Assembly: GCA_014138725.1 (NCBI GenBank)
Contig: JACJID010000002.1
Location: 1,378,001-1,442,000 of the forward strand
DNA: 64,000 nucleotides
Direction: 5' to 3'
From: Kutzneria viridogrisea
Lineage (GTDB): Bacteria; Actinomycetota; Actinomycetes; Mycobacteriales; Pseudonocardiaceae
Below, piece by piece: positions 28,187 to 37,107 of the stretch; position 1 is the stretch's first letter; the number at the start of each line of letters is the position of its first letter. The notes beneath the pieces were generated by a model, which did not search any database, was not told the origin of the DNA, and saw only the letters and a program-made list of their open reading frames with translations. A program made the translations under genes and the position numbers.

Positions 28187-28790
28187 CGCCCCGGCGGCGG
28201 CCCTCCGCGGTCGCCGCCGTGCGGTTGTCCACGCCGAGCTTGCCGAACACCTGCACCAGGTGGGACTTCACGGTCGCCTCGGTGATGAACAACTGCCGTG
28301 CGATGGCGCGGTTGCTCGCGCCCTCGGCGGCCAGTTGCAGGATCTCGGTCTCACGGGCGGTCAAAGCCGTGCCGGGCATGCGTTTGCGGGCGCCCAACCG
28401 GGAGGCCACCAGCGGCGCCAGCACGGTCTGCCCGCTCGCCGCGCCGCGAATCGCACGCAGCAGCTCGGCGGGCTGGGTGTCCTTGAGCAGGTACCCTGTC
28501 GCACCGGCCTCGATCGCGCGCAGGATGTCGGCGTCGCTGTCGTACGTGGTCAGCACGAGCACCCGCGCCCCGCTGTCGCCAGCGCAGATCCGCCGCGTCG
28601 CCTCCGCCCCGTCGATGCCCTGCCCCAGTTGCAGGTCCATCAGCACGACATCGGCCTGGGCCGCCAACTCCACGGCGCGCTGCCCGTCGCCCGCCTCACC
28701 GACCAGCTCGACGTCGGGCGCCTCGGCGAGCAGCGCGCGCAGCCCCGCCCGCACCACGGGGTGGTCGTCCACCAGCAGCACCCTGATCAC
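28176..28790 (-). CDS. NarL-type response regulator
   Basis: A 204-residue regulator: receiver domain (VIRVLLVDDHPVVRAGL with the acidic pair; phospho-acceptor Asp in DVVLMDLQLGQG; Thr in VLVLTTYD; Lys in GYLLKDTQPAELL) and LuxR HTH (LTARETEILQLAAEGASNRAIARQLFITEATVKSHLVQVFGKLGVDNRTAA). It starts with GTG overlapping the kinase stop (GTGA at 28787-28790). It probably controls the divergent ABC exporter genes. Confidence 0.93.
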   Translation of the reverse strand: MIRVLLVDDHPVVRAGLRALLAEAPDVELVGEAGDGQRAVELAAQADVVLMDLQLGQGIDGAEATRRICAGDSGARVLVLTTYDSDADILRAIEAGATGYLLKDTQPAELLRAIRGAASGQTVLAPLVASRLGARKRMPGTALTARETEILQLAAEGASNRAIARQLFITEATVKSHLVQVFGKLGVDNRTAATAEGRRRGVIR

Positions 28791-29836
28791 GTCGGGATCC
28801 TCGCGCCGAGGGCCGTGCCGCCACCCGGCGCCGACTCCACCACCAGCTGCCCACCGACCTCCGCGAGCCGGGCACGCATCGCCGACAGGCCCACGCCGGT
28901 GCCGGAGGTCGGGGCGCTGCCCGGTGGCCGGGCCGGGTCGAAGCCCCGTCCGTCGTCGACCACGTCCAGGCTCACCGCCCCGGGCTGGTACGTCAGCGTG
29001 ACCCGCACCCGGTCGGCGGCGGCGTGTGCCCGCACGTTGGCCAGCCCGCCCTGGGCCACCCGCAACAGGGTCACCTCCACCTGGGTCGCCAGCGGCACGG
29101 GATCCCCGTCCACGAGGAACTCCGCCCGCTGCGCGGTGGCGAGCCTGCGCAGCGCGTCGGCCAGCGGGCGACCGTCCAGTTCGGCCGGAGTCATGGCCCG
29201 CACGACCCGGCGTGCCTGCTCCAGGCTGTCCCGCGCCGTGCCCAGCGCGGTGTCGAGGTGCTCGCCCGCGTTGGCCGACTGCAGGAGCAGCACGATGCTG
29301 GACAGCCCCTGCGCCACCGTGTCGTGGATCTCGCGTGCCATGCGCTCGCGCTCGGCGGCCACGGCGAGTTCGGCGGTGAGCGCGGCGTTGGCCTCGCTCT
29401 CGTCGCGCAGTCCCTTGTAGACGATCGTCATCACGGTGGCGATGCCCGCGCCGATCACCGGCCCGAGCACGCCCGCGAACCCCCGCTGACCGCCCACGAA
29501 CGCGGCAACGGCCGTCAGCCCGACCATCGCCGTGACGGCCAGTCGCATCGGCAGCATTTGCAGGTGCAGCAGCATCAATGCGAAGGCCACCCACACGAAG
29601 TCGGCCGACAGCAGCACAAGTCCGACCCAGCCCGCGGTGAGCACGAGCAGCCACCACACGGCCACGGCCCGCTGCCGCGTCCGCCGCGCCAGCAACACCC
29701 CGACCAGGTACCAGGCCAGCAACACGGCGGCGCAGACCGCGGTCGGCACCGAGCGCACACCGACCGCGAGCAGCACGAAGAACAGCACGTGCAGCGACCT
29801 GCGCAGCAGGACGAGGGCGAAGGAACTGGTTCTCAT
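28787..29836 (-). CDS. NarL-type sensor histidine kinase
   Basis: A 349-residue HisKA_3 kinase. Five to six transmembrane segments fill residues ~10-145 with almost no extracytoplasmic domain, so it is an intramembrane-sensing type. The H-box is ERERMAREIHDTVAQGLSSIVLLLQSA (His at about residue 172) and the ATP-binding lid GTGVGLSAMRARLAEVGGQL. It is coupled to the response-regulator gene and divergent, by 87 bp, from an FtsX-type permease and its ATPase. That resembles antibiotic- or envelope-stress-sensing modules (LiaRS/BceRS-like), which is an inference. Confidence 0.92.
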   Translation of the reverse strand: MRTSSFALVLLRRSLHVLFFVLLAVGVRSVPTAVCAAVLLAWYLVGVLLARRTRQRAVAVWWLLVLTAGWVGLVLLSADFVWVAFALMLLHLQMLPMRLAVTAMVGLTAVAAFVGGQRGFAGVLGPVIGAGIATVMTIVYKGLRDESEANAALTAELAVAAERERMAREIHDTVAQGLSSIVLLLQSANAGEHLDTALGTARDSLEQARRVVRAMTPAELDGRPLADALRRLATAQRAEFLVDGDPVPLATQVEVTLLRVAQGGLANVRAHAAADRVRVTLTYQPGAVSLDVVDDGRGFDPARPPGSAPTSGTGVGLSAMRARLAEVGGQLVVESAPGGGTALGARIPT

Positions 29837-29923
29837 GGCACCGCAACGCTAACCCGCTTCGCGCGGGCGCGCCTCCAACCTTCGATTGATGTGCCGCGGG
29901 CCGTGCCGCAGCAGGCTGGTGGC

Positions 29924-30922
29924 ATGTTCCTCGCACTGCGCGAGCTGCGGTTCGCCCGCGGCCGCTTCAGCCTGTTCTGCGGTGTCATCGCCCTGATGAC
30001 ACTGATGGTCGTGCTGCTGACCGGGCTCACCGCCGGTCTCGGCGCGGCCAGTGTGTCCGCTGTGGACGCACTGCCCGGCACGGCGCTGGCCTTCTCCGCC
30101 GAGCCTAAGGTCTCCTTCGCGACCAGCTCGGTCAGCGAGCAGGACCAGCGCGCGCTCGCTGCCAAGGCGGGCGTCCACTCCGCCACGCCCATCGGCGTCT
30201 CTACCGCCAAGTTGACGGGGGCCGTCGCCGTACTCGGCGGAGTCCCCGGCAGCTCCCCCACCGCCGGTGGCGTGCTCGTGCCACCCTCGCTCGGGCTGGC
30301 CACCGGCAGCCATGTGCGGGTCAACGACCAGGACCTGGTCGTCACCGGCAGCACCTCGGAGCACTCGTTGAACCACCTGCCCGCGGTGTACGTCTCACTG
30401 GACACGTGGCGCCGCGTCGCGCACACCTCCGGCGCCACGGCGATCCTCGTGGACGCCGAGCCCGGCGCCGACCTGTCCTCGGCAGGTCTGACCACGTTGA
30501 GCAGGACCGAGGCGTACTCGGCCGTCGGCAGCTACTCCTCGGAACAGGGCTCGCTGAACCTGATGACCGGGCTGCTGCTGGGCATCTCGGCGCTGGTGGT
30601 CGGCGCGTTCTTCACCGTGTGGACCATGCAGCGCGGCCACGACCTCGCCGTGGTGCGGGCGATCGGCGCCAGCCGTTCCTACCTGCTGCGCGACGCACTG
30701 GGGCAAGCCGCCCTGGTGCTGGTGATCGGCGCGGGCCTGGGCACCGCGCTGGCCACCGGCCTGGGACTGGCCGCCAGCACCGCCGTGCCGTTCGTGCTCG
30801 CACCGTCCACTGTGCTCGTTCCGATGGCGTTGATGGTCCTGGTCGGGCTCGTCGGCGCCACCTTCGCGGTACGCCGCGTGACCACCGTCGACCCGTTGAC
30901 CGCACTGGGAGCCGCACGATGA
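29924..30922 (+). CDS. FtsX-type ABC transporter permease
   Basis: A 332-residue permease with the MacB/FtsX layout: one N-terminal TM (residues ~15-40), an extracytoplasmic domain of about 170 residues, and three C-terminal TMs (from LNLMTGLLLGISALVVGAFFTVWTMQRGHDLAVVRAIGASRSYLLRDALGQAALVL). The motif RAIGASRSYLLRD is characteristic of the cytoplasmic coupling helix. It is likely to pair with the ATPase encoded immediately downstream (ATGA overlap). Such half-size systems export lipids or peptides or act mechanically in the envelope. Confidence 0.9.
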   Translation: MFLALRELRFARGRFSLFCGVIALMTLMVVLLTGLTAGLGAASVSAVDALPGTALAFSAEPKVSFATSSVSEQDQRALAAKAGVHSATPIGVSTAKLTGAVAVLGGVPGSSPTAGGVLVPPSLGLATGSHVRVNDQDLVVTGSTSEHSLNHLPAVYVSLDTWRRVAHTSGATAILVDAEPGADLSSAGLTTLSRTEAYSAVGSYSSEQGSLNLMTGLLLGISALVVGAFFTVWTMQRGHDLAVVRAIGASRSYLLRDALGQAALVLVIGAGLGTALATGLGLAASTAVPFVLAPSTVLVPMALMVLVGLVGATFAVRRVTTVDPLTALGAAR

Positions 30923-31596
30923 GTGAGCTTGCGAACGAATCATCAAGCACAGGGCCGGCGATGAGCCTGCACCTGGACGAAGTCCTGTTGACCTACCCCG
31001 ACGGCGACCGCCGGGTGACCGCACTGGACCGGGTGAGCCTGCACGTGGCCCCGGGCGAGTTCGTCGCCGTCACCGGGCCGTCCGGCTCGGGCAAGTCGAG
31101 CCTGCTCGCCGTGGCGGGCAAGCTGATCGCCCCGGAAGCCGGTTCGGTGCGGGTCACCGGCACCGTGGGATTCGTCTTCCAGCAGGCGAACCTGCTGCCC
31201 GCGTTGACCGCGCTGGACCAACTGCTGCTGGTCGGCCACATCGGAGGCCGCCAGGACCGCGCGCGGGCACAGCGCCTGCTCGCCGAGGTCGGCCTCACCG
31301 AGCAGGTGAACCGCCGACCGCACCAGCTCTCCGGCGGTCAGCGGCAACGGGTTGGCGTGGCGCGGGCGCTCATGGGCGAGCCCTCGGTGCTGCTCGTGGA
31401 CGAGCCGACCTCGGCCCTGGACCACGAACGCGGCCGGGCCGTGGTGGAACTGCTGCGCCGCGTCACCGACACGCACCAGGTCGCGACCCTCGTGGTCACC
31501 CACGACCTGGCTCACCTGGACCTGGTGGACCGCACCGTGACGATGCTGGACGGCAGGCTCAGCGCAGCAGGAAGTGCAGCGCTGCCACGGCGCTGA
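30919..31596 (+). CDS. ABC transporter ATP-binding protein (MacB/LolD type)
   Basis: A 225-residue ATPase with Walker A GPSGSGKSSLL, Q-loop VFQQANLLPALTALDQL, signature LSGGQRQRVGVARAL, Walker B VLLVDEPTSALD and H-loop VVTHDLAHL. The first 14 residues (MSELANESSSTGPA) look like an added extension: the family start corresponds to MSLHLDEVLLTYPDGD at 30961. The same kind of 5' sequence occurs at 63815. The 3' end overlaps the opposing doxX-like gene by 38 bp. Confidence 0.93.
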   Translation: MSELANESSSTGPAMSLHLDEVLLTYPDGDRRVTALDRVSLHVAPGEFVAVTGPSGSGKSSLLAVAGKLIAPEAGSVRVTGTVGFVFQQANLLPALTALDQLLLVGHIGGRQDRARAQRLLAEVGLTEQVNRRPHQLSGGQRQRVGVARALMGEPSVLLVDEPTSALDHERGRAVVELLRRVTDTHQVATLVVTHDLAHLDLVDRTVTMLDGRLSAAGSAALPRR

Positions 31597-32140
31597 CGGC
31601 CAGCAGGAGGAAGACCGTGCCGAAACCGAGGGGTCGGCGGAACCAGGGCAGCGGCCGGTCCAGCGCCATGCGGCCCGGTCCGGCGAACAGCAGGGCGAAG
31701 GCGCTGGCGCCCAGCATGGCGGCCAACTCGTAGGTGGACAGGCCGCCGTTCCAGTCCAGCACGACGGTGTTGCCGACCACCGCGAGCACGGCGGCCGCCG
31801 CGAGCGGGGTGAGCAGGCCCAGCACCAGCAGCGCGGCGCCGCCGAGTTCGGTGCCCGCCAGGGCGTATGCCAGGGTGCCGGACTGCTTGAACCCGGCCGT
31901 CTGCAAGGACTTCGCGAAGTCCTCGATGCCCTTGCCGCCGAGCACGCCGAACAGGCGCTGCGCCCCGTGCACGCCGACGATGCCCGCGAGCATCAGGCGC
32001 AGCGCGAGCAGGCCGAGGTCGGCCCCGGCGTGCCAGCGCAGCGGCTCCCTGGCAGGTGGCCCCGGCTCGCCGTACTCCTCGTCCTCCTCGAAGTGGTGCG
32101 TGCCCCCTGCGGTGAACTCAGTGGCGTCGAAGGTGCTCAC
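31559..32140 (-). CDS. DoxX-family membrane protein
   Basis: A 193-residue protein with a ~45-residue acidic cytoplasmic N-terminus and four TM segments (from GLLALRLMLAGIVGVHGAQRLFG on). The DoxX signature GxxxxxHGxxKLFG is present as GIVGVHGAQRLFGVLGGKG. DoxX proteins are small membrane oxidoreductase-associated subunits; the precise role is unknown. The GTG at 32140 lies 7 nt after TAGTTT with no ribosome-binding site, hence probably leaderless. Confidence 0.85.
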   Translation of the reverse strand: MSTFDATEFTAGGTHHFEEDEEYGEPGPPAREPLRWHAGADLGLLALRLMLAGIVGVHGAQRLFGVLGGKGIEDFAKSLQTAGFKQSGTLAYALAGTELGGAALLVLGLLTPLAAAAVLAVVGNTVVLDWNGGLSTYELAAMLGASAFALLFAGPGRMALDRPLPWFRRPLGFGTVFLLLAVSAVAALHFLLR

Positions 32141-32194
32141 CGGGCGCAAACTAGGGCAAGGCGGGCCCGTACGGGACCGCCGAACAGAGCACCG

Positions 32195-33121
32195 CTAGTA
32201 CTCGCCTCGGACCAGGTTGCGCGGTTCCAGGCCCTGGACGAAGCGCGCCACCTCGGCCGCGGCGATCCGGTAGGCGCGCTTCTCCCGGCCCGTCGTGCTG
32301 CCAGCCACGTGCGGGGTGATCAGCACGTTGTCCAGCTCCCACAAGGGATGTCCCTCCGGTAGCGGCTCCGGGTCGGTCACGTCCAGCGCCGCGCGCAGCC
32401 GCCCGGTGCGCAGCTCCGCCAGCAGCGCCTCGGTGTCCACGACCGGGCCCCGCGCGGCGTTGACCAGGATCGCCCCGTCGTCCATGGCCGCGAGGAACTT
32501 GCTGTCGACCATGCCAAGAGTGTCGGTGGTCTGCGGTACAACGATGACAACCGCGTCCTGGGCGGCCAGCAGTCCGGGCAGTTCGTGCTCGCCGTGCACC
32601 CCGTCGCGCGCGGTCCTGCCCACCAGGGTGACCGTCACGTCGAACGGGTCCAGACGGCGCTTGAGCTCGCGCCCGAGGTCACCGGCCCCGACGACGAGCA
32701 CCCGCTTGTCCTGCAAGGTGTCGGTGACCTGGAAGTCCCAGCGGCCCGCCCGCTGGGCCCGATCGAACGAGGGGAGGTGGCGGTAGAAGGACAACAGAAC
32801 GGCGAGCACCCACTCCGCGGTGCTGCCACCGTGCGCGCCACGGCAGGTCGACAGGGCCACACCCTCGGGCAACTGGCCGAGCCACACCTCGGCACCAGCG
32901 CTGAGCAGCTGCACCAGCCGCAGCTTGGGCAGCCGCGCCACCAGGGGCACGGCCTTGCGCCCGGCCAGGAACGGCGGGATCAGCACCTCGGCCTCGGCGG
33001 CGTCGGCGGGCAGGTCCTGCCCCACCTCGTAGCGCAGCGGGCGCACCCCGGGCACTGCGGCGAGGGCGGACAGGGCGTGGTCGTCCGGTACCAGCACGGT
33101 GATAGGGGTTGCCTCGGGCAC
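32195..33121 (-). CDS. D-isomer-specific 2-hydroxyacid dehydrogenase
   Basis: A 308-residue NAD-dependent dehydrogenase. The Rossmann site is VLVVGAGDLGRELKRRLDPF, the catalytic region includes NAARGPVVDTEALLAEL (Arg), an Asp/Glu in DVTDPEPLPEGHPLWE and the His in NVLITPHVAGST. It is shorter than SerA and lacks an ACT domain, so it is more like glyoxylate/hydroxypyruvate or phosphonate-type reductases. The GTG start and the start of the divergent hydrolase are only 18 bp apart. Confidence 0.88.
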   Translation of the reverse strand: MPEATPITVLVPDDHALSALAAVPGVRPLRYEVGQDLPADAAEAEVLIPPFLAGRKAVPLVARLPKLRLVQLLSAGAEVWLGQLPEGVALSTCRGAHGGSTAEWVLAVLLSFYRHLPSFDRAQRAGRWDFQVTDTLQDKRVLVVGAGDLGRELKRRLDPFDVTVTLVGRTARDGVHGEHELPGLLAAQDAVVIVVPQTTDTLGMVDSKFLAAMDDGAILVNAARGPVVDTEALLAELRTGRLRAALDVTDPEPLPEGHPLWELDNVLITPHVAGSTTGREKRAYRIAAAEVARFVQGLEPRNLVRGEY

Positions 33122-33126
33122 AGTGG

Positions 33127-33133
33127 CACACTA
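33127..33133. promoter_or_regulatory. Shared bidirectional -10 between two leaderless genes
   Basis: CACACTA on the plus strand reads TAGTGTG on the minus strand. TAGTGT lies 6 nt before the dehydrogenase GTG and CACACT lies 7 nt before the hydrolase ATG. Only 18 bp separate the two start codons, so one symmetric -10 probably serves both directions. Confidence 0.45.
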
Positions 33134-33139
33134 CTGCCG

Positions 33140-34051
33140 ATGCGGGAAGACGAAGTCCTGTCGACCGACGGCACCAGGATCCGGACCTGGTCCACCGAGT
33201 CGGCCGGTCCCCCGGTGCTGCTGTGCCCTGGCCTGGGCACGGTCCCGGAGAGCTGGCCCGGTCTGCTGCTGCCGGACTGTGGTGTGCGCGTGCACAGCTG
33301 GTACCACCGCGGCACCATGGGCTCCGCGCGGCCCGCCGATCCCGCCCGCGTCGCCCTGGACGACCACGTGGCCGACGCCCTGGCCGTGCTGGACGCCACC
33401 GGGGTGGAGCGCTGCGTGGTGCTGGGCTGGTCGGTGGGCGTGATGGTCGGCGCCGAACTGGCGCTGCGCCACCCGGACCGGGTCACCGGCCTGATGCTGG
33501 CCGCGGGCACCCCCGGCGACTTCTACGCCGGGGTCGGCGGCCCGTTCGGCCTGCCCACCGGGCTGCGCCGCGAACTGGCCCGGGGCGGCACCCAGGCCCT
33601 GCGGCTGGCCGGGCCGCTGCTGGACCTGGTCACGCACCGGTTCCCGGTCAACGGGCTGACCATGACCCTGCTCCGGCACAGCGGGTTCATGCTGCCGGGC
33701 AGCACCTCGGAGGCGGTCGTCGCGATGATGCGCCGGTTCCGGGCGCACGACTGGCGCTGGTACTTCACGCTGGCCGCCGCCCTGGCCGCCGAGCCCGCGC
33801 AGGACCTGTCCGGCCTGCGCTGCCCGGTCACGCTGCTGTCCGGCCGCTACGACGTGCTCGCCGACGCGGCCACCTCGGCCAGTGCACTGGCCGCGCTGCC
33901 GCAGGCCCGGATGCGTGTGCTGCCCACCACACACTTCCTGCCGCTGGAGGCCCCCGAGGTGGTGCGGGAGGAGCTGAGCCTGCTGCTGGACCGGGTCGCC
34001 ACCGTGCGCCGTTGGCACCCGCTCACCCCGGATTCACGGCAGCGCACCTAG
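33140..34051 (+). CDS. Alpha/beta-fold hydrolase
   Basis: A 303-residue hydrolase. The nucleophile elbow is VVLGWSVGVMVGAELALRHP (G-W-S-V-G), the likely catalytic Asp lies in LLSGRYDVLADA and the His in LPTTHFLPLEAPE. The oxyanion region is LLCPGLGTVPESW. A cap region lies between. The substrate is unknown. It is probably leaderless and is followed after 11 bp by a lipoprotein gene that has its own possible -10. Confidence 0.85.
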   Translation: MREDEVLSTDGTRIRTWSTESAGPPVLLCPGLGTVPESWPGLLLPDCGVRVHSWYHRGTMGSARPADPARVALDDHVADALAVLDATGVERCVVLGWSVGVMVGAELALRHPDRVTGLMLAAGTPGDFYAGVGGPFGLPTGLRRELARGGTQALRLAGPLLDLVTHRFPVNGLTMTLLRHSGFMLPGSTSEAVVAMMRRFRAHDWRWYFTLAAALAAEPAQDLSGLRCPVTLLSGRYDVLADAATSASALAALPQARMRVLPTTHFLPLEAPEVVREELSLLLDRVATVRRWHPLTPDSRQRT

Positions 34052-34062
34052 GCTGGGTCATC

Positions 34063-35235
34063 ATGCGACGTGCGAGCCGAGTGGTCCTGCCCTCGGTGGC
34101 GCTCGGCCTGGTGCTGACCGCCTGCGCGAGTTTCCCCGAGCAGTCCGGGCCCGCGCCCACCTGGCAACCGCAATCCAGGCTCACCGAGCAGGCAGGCCCC
34201 CAGCCCAACCTGCCCGGCGGCACCGACGCGGGCGGCAGTGGCGGCGGCCCCAACGGCCGCTCCGGCCCGCCCACCTCCATTCCGCCGCCCCAGGGCTGCA
34301 AGGACTTCGACACCGCCGTGATCGGCACCTGCCTGTCCCCGGTCTCCGCCGTGGCCGCGCTGCCCGGCGGCGCGACCGGGCTGGGCGCCGAGCGCAGCAC
34401 GGGCCGGGTGCTGACCCTCCAGCGCGACGTGGATCCCAAGCAGATCGCCAAGCTGGACGTGGACGCCAGCGGGGACGGCGGGCTGACCGGCCTGGTGCTG
34501 TCCCCGACCTACCGCGAGGACCAGCTCGTCTACGCGTACATCACCACCGCCAGCGACAACCGCGTGGTGCGGTTCGCGCCCGGCGACAGCCCCAAGCCCG
34601 TGCTCACCGGCATCCCCAAGGGCGCCCGCGACAACCGCGGCTCGCTGGCCGTGGACCACAAGGGGGCGCTGCTCGTGGCCACCGGGGACGCCGGTGACCC
34701 GGGTGCCGCCGCCGACCCGAACTCGCTCGCGGGCAAGCTGCTGCGCATCGACGGTGCGGGCAAGCCCGCCGCGGGCAACCCGAACCCGGACTCGGCGGTG
34801 ATCGCCTCCGGGCTGAGCGCGCCCGGCGGGGTGTGCACCACCCTGGACGGCGGCACCACCTGGGTCACCGACCAGACCGGCACCGGCGACCAGCTGTACA
34901 AGGTCAGTCCCGGCAAGCCGGTGGGCGCGCCCGCGTGGACCTGGCCGGACAAGCCCGGTGTGGCGGGCTGCGCCGCGTTCAGCTCCATGATCATGGTGGC
35001 CACCACGCACCGCCCCGGGGTGCAGAACCTCGCGCTGAACAAGAACGGCTCGTTCAGCGGCAAGCCCGTGCAGGCCCTGGACGACAGCCACGGCTACGGG
35101 CAGATCGCCGCGGTGGACATCGTGGACGAGCAGCACGCGCTGATCGGCACCGTGAACAAGGACGGCGGCAAGCCCGTCTCCAGCGACGACCGGGTCGTGC
35201 TGATCATCCGCCCCCAGGGCAGCCCCACCGACTGA
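34063..35235 (+). CDS. Secreted lipoprotein with PQQ-type glucose/sorbosone dehydrogenase beta-propeller
   Basis: A 390-residue lipoprotein. The signal peptide ends in the lipobox LVLTACASF (Cys at residue ~21), followed by a disordered Pro/Gly-rich linker to ~75. The remaining ~310 residues resemble the six-bladed GSDH fold (GLTGLVLSPTYREDQLVYAYITTASDNRVVRF; GNRGSLAVDHKGALLVATGDAGDPGAAADPNSLAGKLLRIDGAGKPAAGNP). That places it with LppZ of mycobacteria. It binds no obvious cofactor by motif, and enzyme activity is uncertain. TAGGCT lies 8 nt before the ATG, so it may be leaderless. Confidence 0.85.
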   Translation: MRRASRVVLPSVALGLVLTACASFPEQSGPAPTWQPQSRLTEQAGPQPNLPGGTDAGGSGGGPNGRSGPPTSIPPPQGCKDFDTAVIGTCLSPVSAVAALPGGATGLGAERSTGRVLTLQRDVDPKQIAKLDVDASGDGGLTGLVLSPTYREDQLVYAYITTASDNRVVRFAPGDSPKPVLTGIPKGARDNRGSLAVDHKGALLVATGDAGDPGAAADPNSLAGKLLRIDGAGKPAAGNPNPDSAVIASGLSAPGGVCTTLDGGTTWVTDQTGTGDQLYKVSPGKPVGAPAWTWPDKPGVAGCAAFSSMIMVATTHRPGVQNLALNKNGSFSGKPVQALDDSHGYGQIAAVDIVDEQHALIGTVNKDGGKPVSSDDRVVLIIRPQGSPTD

Positions 35236-35254
35236 CCGCCCCCACCCCCACCAC

Positions 35255-35395
35255 CCGGCGAGTCCCGCTCTCCCGCACGCGAGTCCCGCTCTCCAACGCA
35301 CGAGTCCCGCCCTGCGGACCACCGCTGGGCGGGACTCGGTTGCTGCTGAGCGGGACTCGTCGTCCCCAGAGCGGGACTCGCGGTCGGTTGGTGGC
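35255..35395. repeat. Inverted arrangement of 21-bp CGAGTCCCG units
   Basis: Three units read CGAGTCCCGC (35259-35310) and three read the complement GCGGGACTCG (35330-35392), each spaced 21 bp. This makes one long imperfect inverted repeat between the convergent lipoprotein and gatB 3' ends. Confidence 0.85.
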
Positions 35396-35401
35396 GCGCG
35401 G

Positions 35402-36907
35402 TCAGCTCTCGCAGCGGGAGATGATCAGCTCGCGGACGCGCTTGGCGTCGGCCTGGCCCTTGGTGGCCTTCATGACCGCACCCACGATCGCGCCCGCCGC
35501 CGCCACCTTGCCGCCGCGGATCTTCTCCGCCACGTCCGGCTGCGCGGCCAGCGCCTCGTCGATCGCCGCCAGCAGGGCCGAGTCGTCCGAGACGACCTTG
35601 AGCCCGCGCTGCTCCACGACCTGCTCGGGCTCGCCCTCACCGGCCAGCACGCCGTCCACGACCTCGCGGGCCAGCTTGTTGGTCAGGCTGCCCTCGGCCA
35701 CCAGCGCGATCACCTTGGCCACCTGGGCCGGGGTGATCGGCAGGGCGGTGAGCTCGGTGCCCGTGGCGTTGGCCTTCTGCGACAGGTACGACACCCACCA
35801 GGACCGCGCCTCGGCGGGCGGTGCGCCCGCGTCGACTGTGGCCGCGACGATGTCCAGCGCGTCGGCGTTGACCAGGTCCCGCAGCTCCAGGTCGGTGAGG
35901 TTCCACTCGGCCTGGATGCGCTGGCGGCGCTGCCAGGGCAGCTCCGGCAGGGTGGCCGCCAACTGCTCGACCCACTCGCGCGCGGGCGCGATCGGCACCA
36001 GGTCGGGCTCCGGGAAGTACCGGTAGTCCTCGGCGGTCTCCTTGGCGCGCCCCGAGGAGGTGCTGCCGGTGGACTCGTCGAAGTGCCGGGTCTCCTGGCG
36101 GATGGTGCCGCCGCCCGCGAGCACCGCGGCGTGCCGGGTCATCTCGTAGCGCACGGCGCGCTCGACGCTGCGCAGGGAGTTGACGTTCTTGGTCTCCGTG
36201 CGGGTACCGAACACCTCGGTGCCCTTGGGCATCAGCGAGACGTTGGCGTCGCAGCGCAGCGAGCCCTGGTCCATGCGCACGTCGGACACGCCCAGTGCGC
36301 GCAGCAGGTCGCGCAGCGCGGAGACGTACGCCCTGGCCACCTCCGGTGCCCGCGCCCCGGTGCCGACCAGCGGCTTGGTCACGATCTCGATCAGCGGCAC
36401 GCCAGCGCGGTTGTAGTCCAGCAGCGAGTGCTCGGCACCGTGGATGCGGCCGGTGGCGCCGCCCACGTGCAGCGACTTGCCGGTGTCCTCCTCCATGTGC
36501 GCGCGCTCGATGTCGACCCGGAAGACCTCGCCGTCGTCCAGCAGCACGTCGAGGTGGCCGTTGAAGGCGATCGGCTCGTCGTACTGGGAGGTCTGGAAGT
36601 TCTTGGGCATGTCCGGGTAGAAGTAGTTCTTCCGCGCGAACCGGCACCACTGCGCGATCTCGCAGTTCAGCGCCAGCCCGATGCGGATCGCCGACTCGAC
36701 CGCGGTGCCGTTGACCACCGGCAGCGCGCCGGGCATGCCCAGGCAGGTCGGGCAGACGTTGGTGTTCGGCTCGCCGCCGAAGACGTTCGCGCAGCCGCAG
36801 AACATCTTCGTGTTGGTGTTCAGCTCGACGTGCACCTCGAGCCCGAGCACCGGGTCGAACCGCTCCAGGACCTCGTCGTAGTCCATCAGCTCGGCCACTG
36901 CGGTCAC
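35402..36907 (-). CDS. gatB: Asp-tRNA(Asn)/Glu-tRNA(Gln) amidotransferase subunit B
   Basis: A 501-residue GatB. It phosphorylates mischarged Glu-tRNA(Gln) or Asp-tRNA(Asn) before amidation. Signatures: [20 protein letters not shown] with paired Cys, [16 protein letters not shown], and a C-terminal YqeY-type tRNA-binding domain (residues ~360-500). Zn-ligand cysteines CGC...CPTC are present. Start GTG overlaps the stop of the small membrane gene (GTGA). Presence of gatCAB together with tRNA-Gln indicates the indirect Gln-tRNA route. Confidence 0.97.
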   Translation of the reverse strand: MTAVAELMDYDEVLERFDPVLGLEVHVELNTNTKMFCGCANVFGGEPNTNVCPTCLGMPGALPVVNGTAVESAIRIGLALNCEIAQWCRFARKNYFYPDMPKNFQTSQYDEPIAFNGHLDVLLDDGEVFRVDIERAHMEEDTGKSLHVGGATGRIHGAEHSLLDYNRAGVPLIEIVTKPLVGTGARAPEVARAYVSALRDLLRALGVSDVRMDQGSLRCDANVSLMPKGTEVFGTRTETKNVNSLRSVERAVRYEMTRHAAVLAGGGTIRQETRHFDESTGSTSSGRAKETAEDYRYFPEPDLVPIAPAREWVEQLAATLPELPWQRRQRIQAEWNLTDLELRDLVNADALDIVAATVDAGAPPAEARSWWVSYLSQKANATGTELTALPITPAQVAKVIALVAEGSLTNKLAREVVDGVLAGEGEPEQVVEQRGLKVVSDDSALLAAIDEALAAQPDVAEKIRGGKVAAAGAIVGAVMKATKGQADAKRVRELIISRCES

Positions 36908-37107
36908 TGCTCCTCGTCCTTCCGCGCGCCACGGATGGCGAGCGCGCCGCCGGTCAGCGCCACCAGCACGCTGGCCGCCGCGTTCACCAGGGACAGCTTG
37001 TCCTTCTTCTCCAACGCCTTGCGCGCCTGCGCACCGGCCGCGATCACCCCGATCAGCGAGCCGATCAGCGTGATGGCGGTGCGGATGTTCTTCGCGGAGT
37101 TGTTCAT
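36904..37107 (-). CDS. Small membrane protein inserted between gatA and gatB
   Basis: A 67-residue protein: [20 protein letters not shown] at the N-terminus, with two short hydrophobic stretches (about 12-26 and 40-60) joined by a basic loop ([10 protein letters not shown]), and a charged C-terminus RKDEEQ. It is joined by ATGA to gatA and by GTGA to gatB, so all are translationally coupled. No named family is recognised. A small membrane gene at this place is not part of the amidotransferase; a link to it is only contextual. Confidence 0.75.
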   Translation of the reverse strand: MNNSAKNIRTAITLIGSLIGVIAAGAQARKALEKKDKLSLVNAAASVLVALTGGALAIRGARKDEEQ

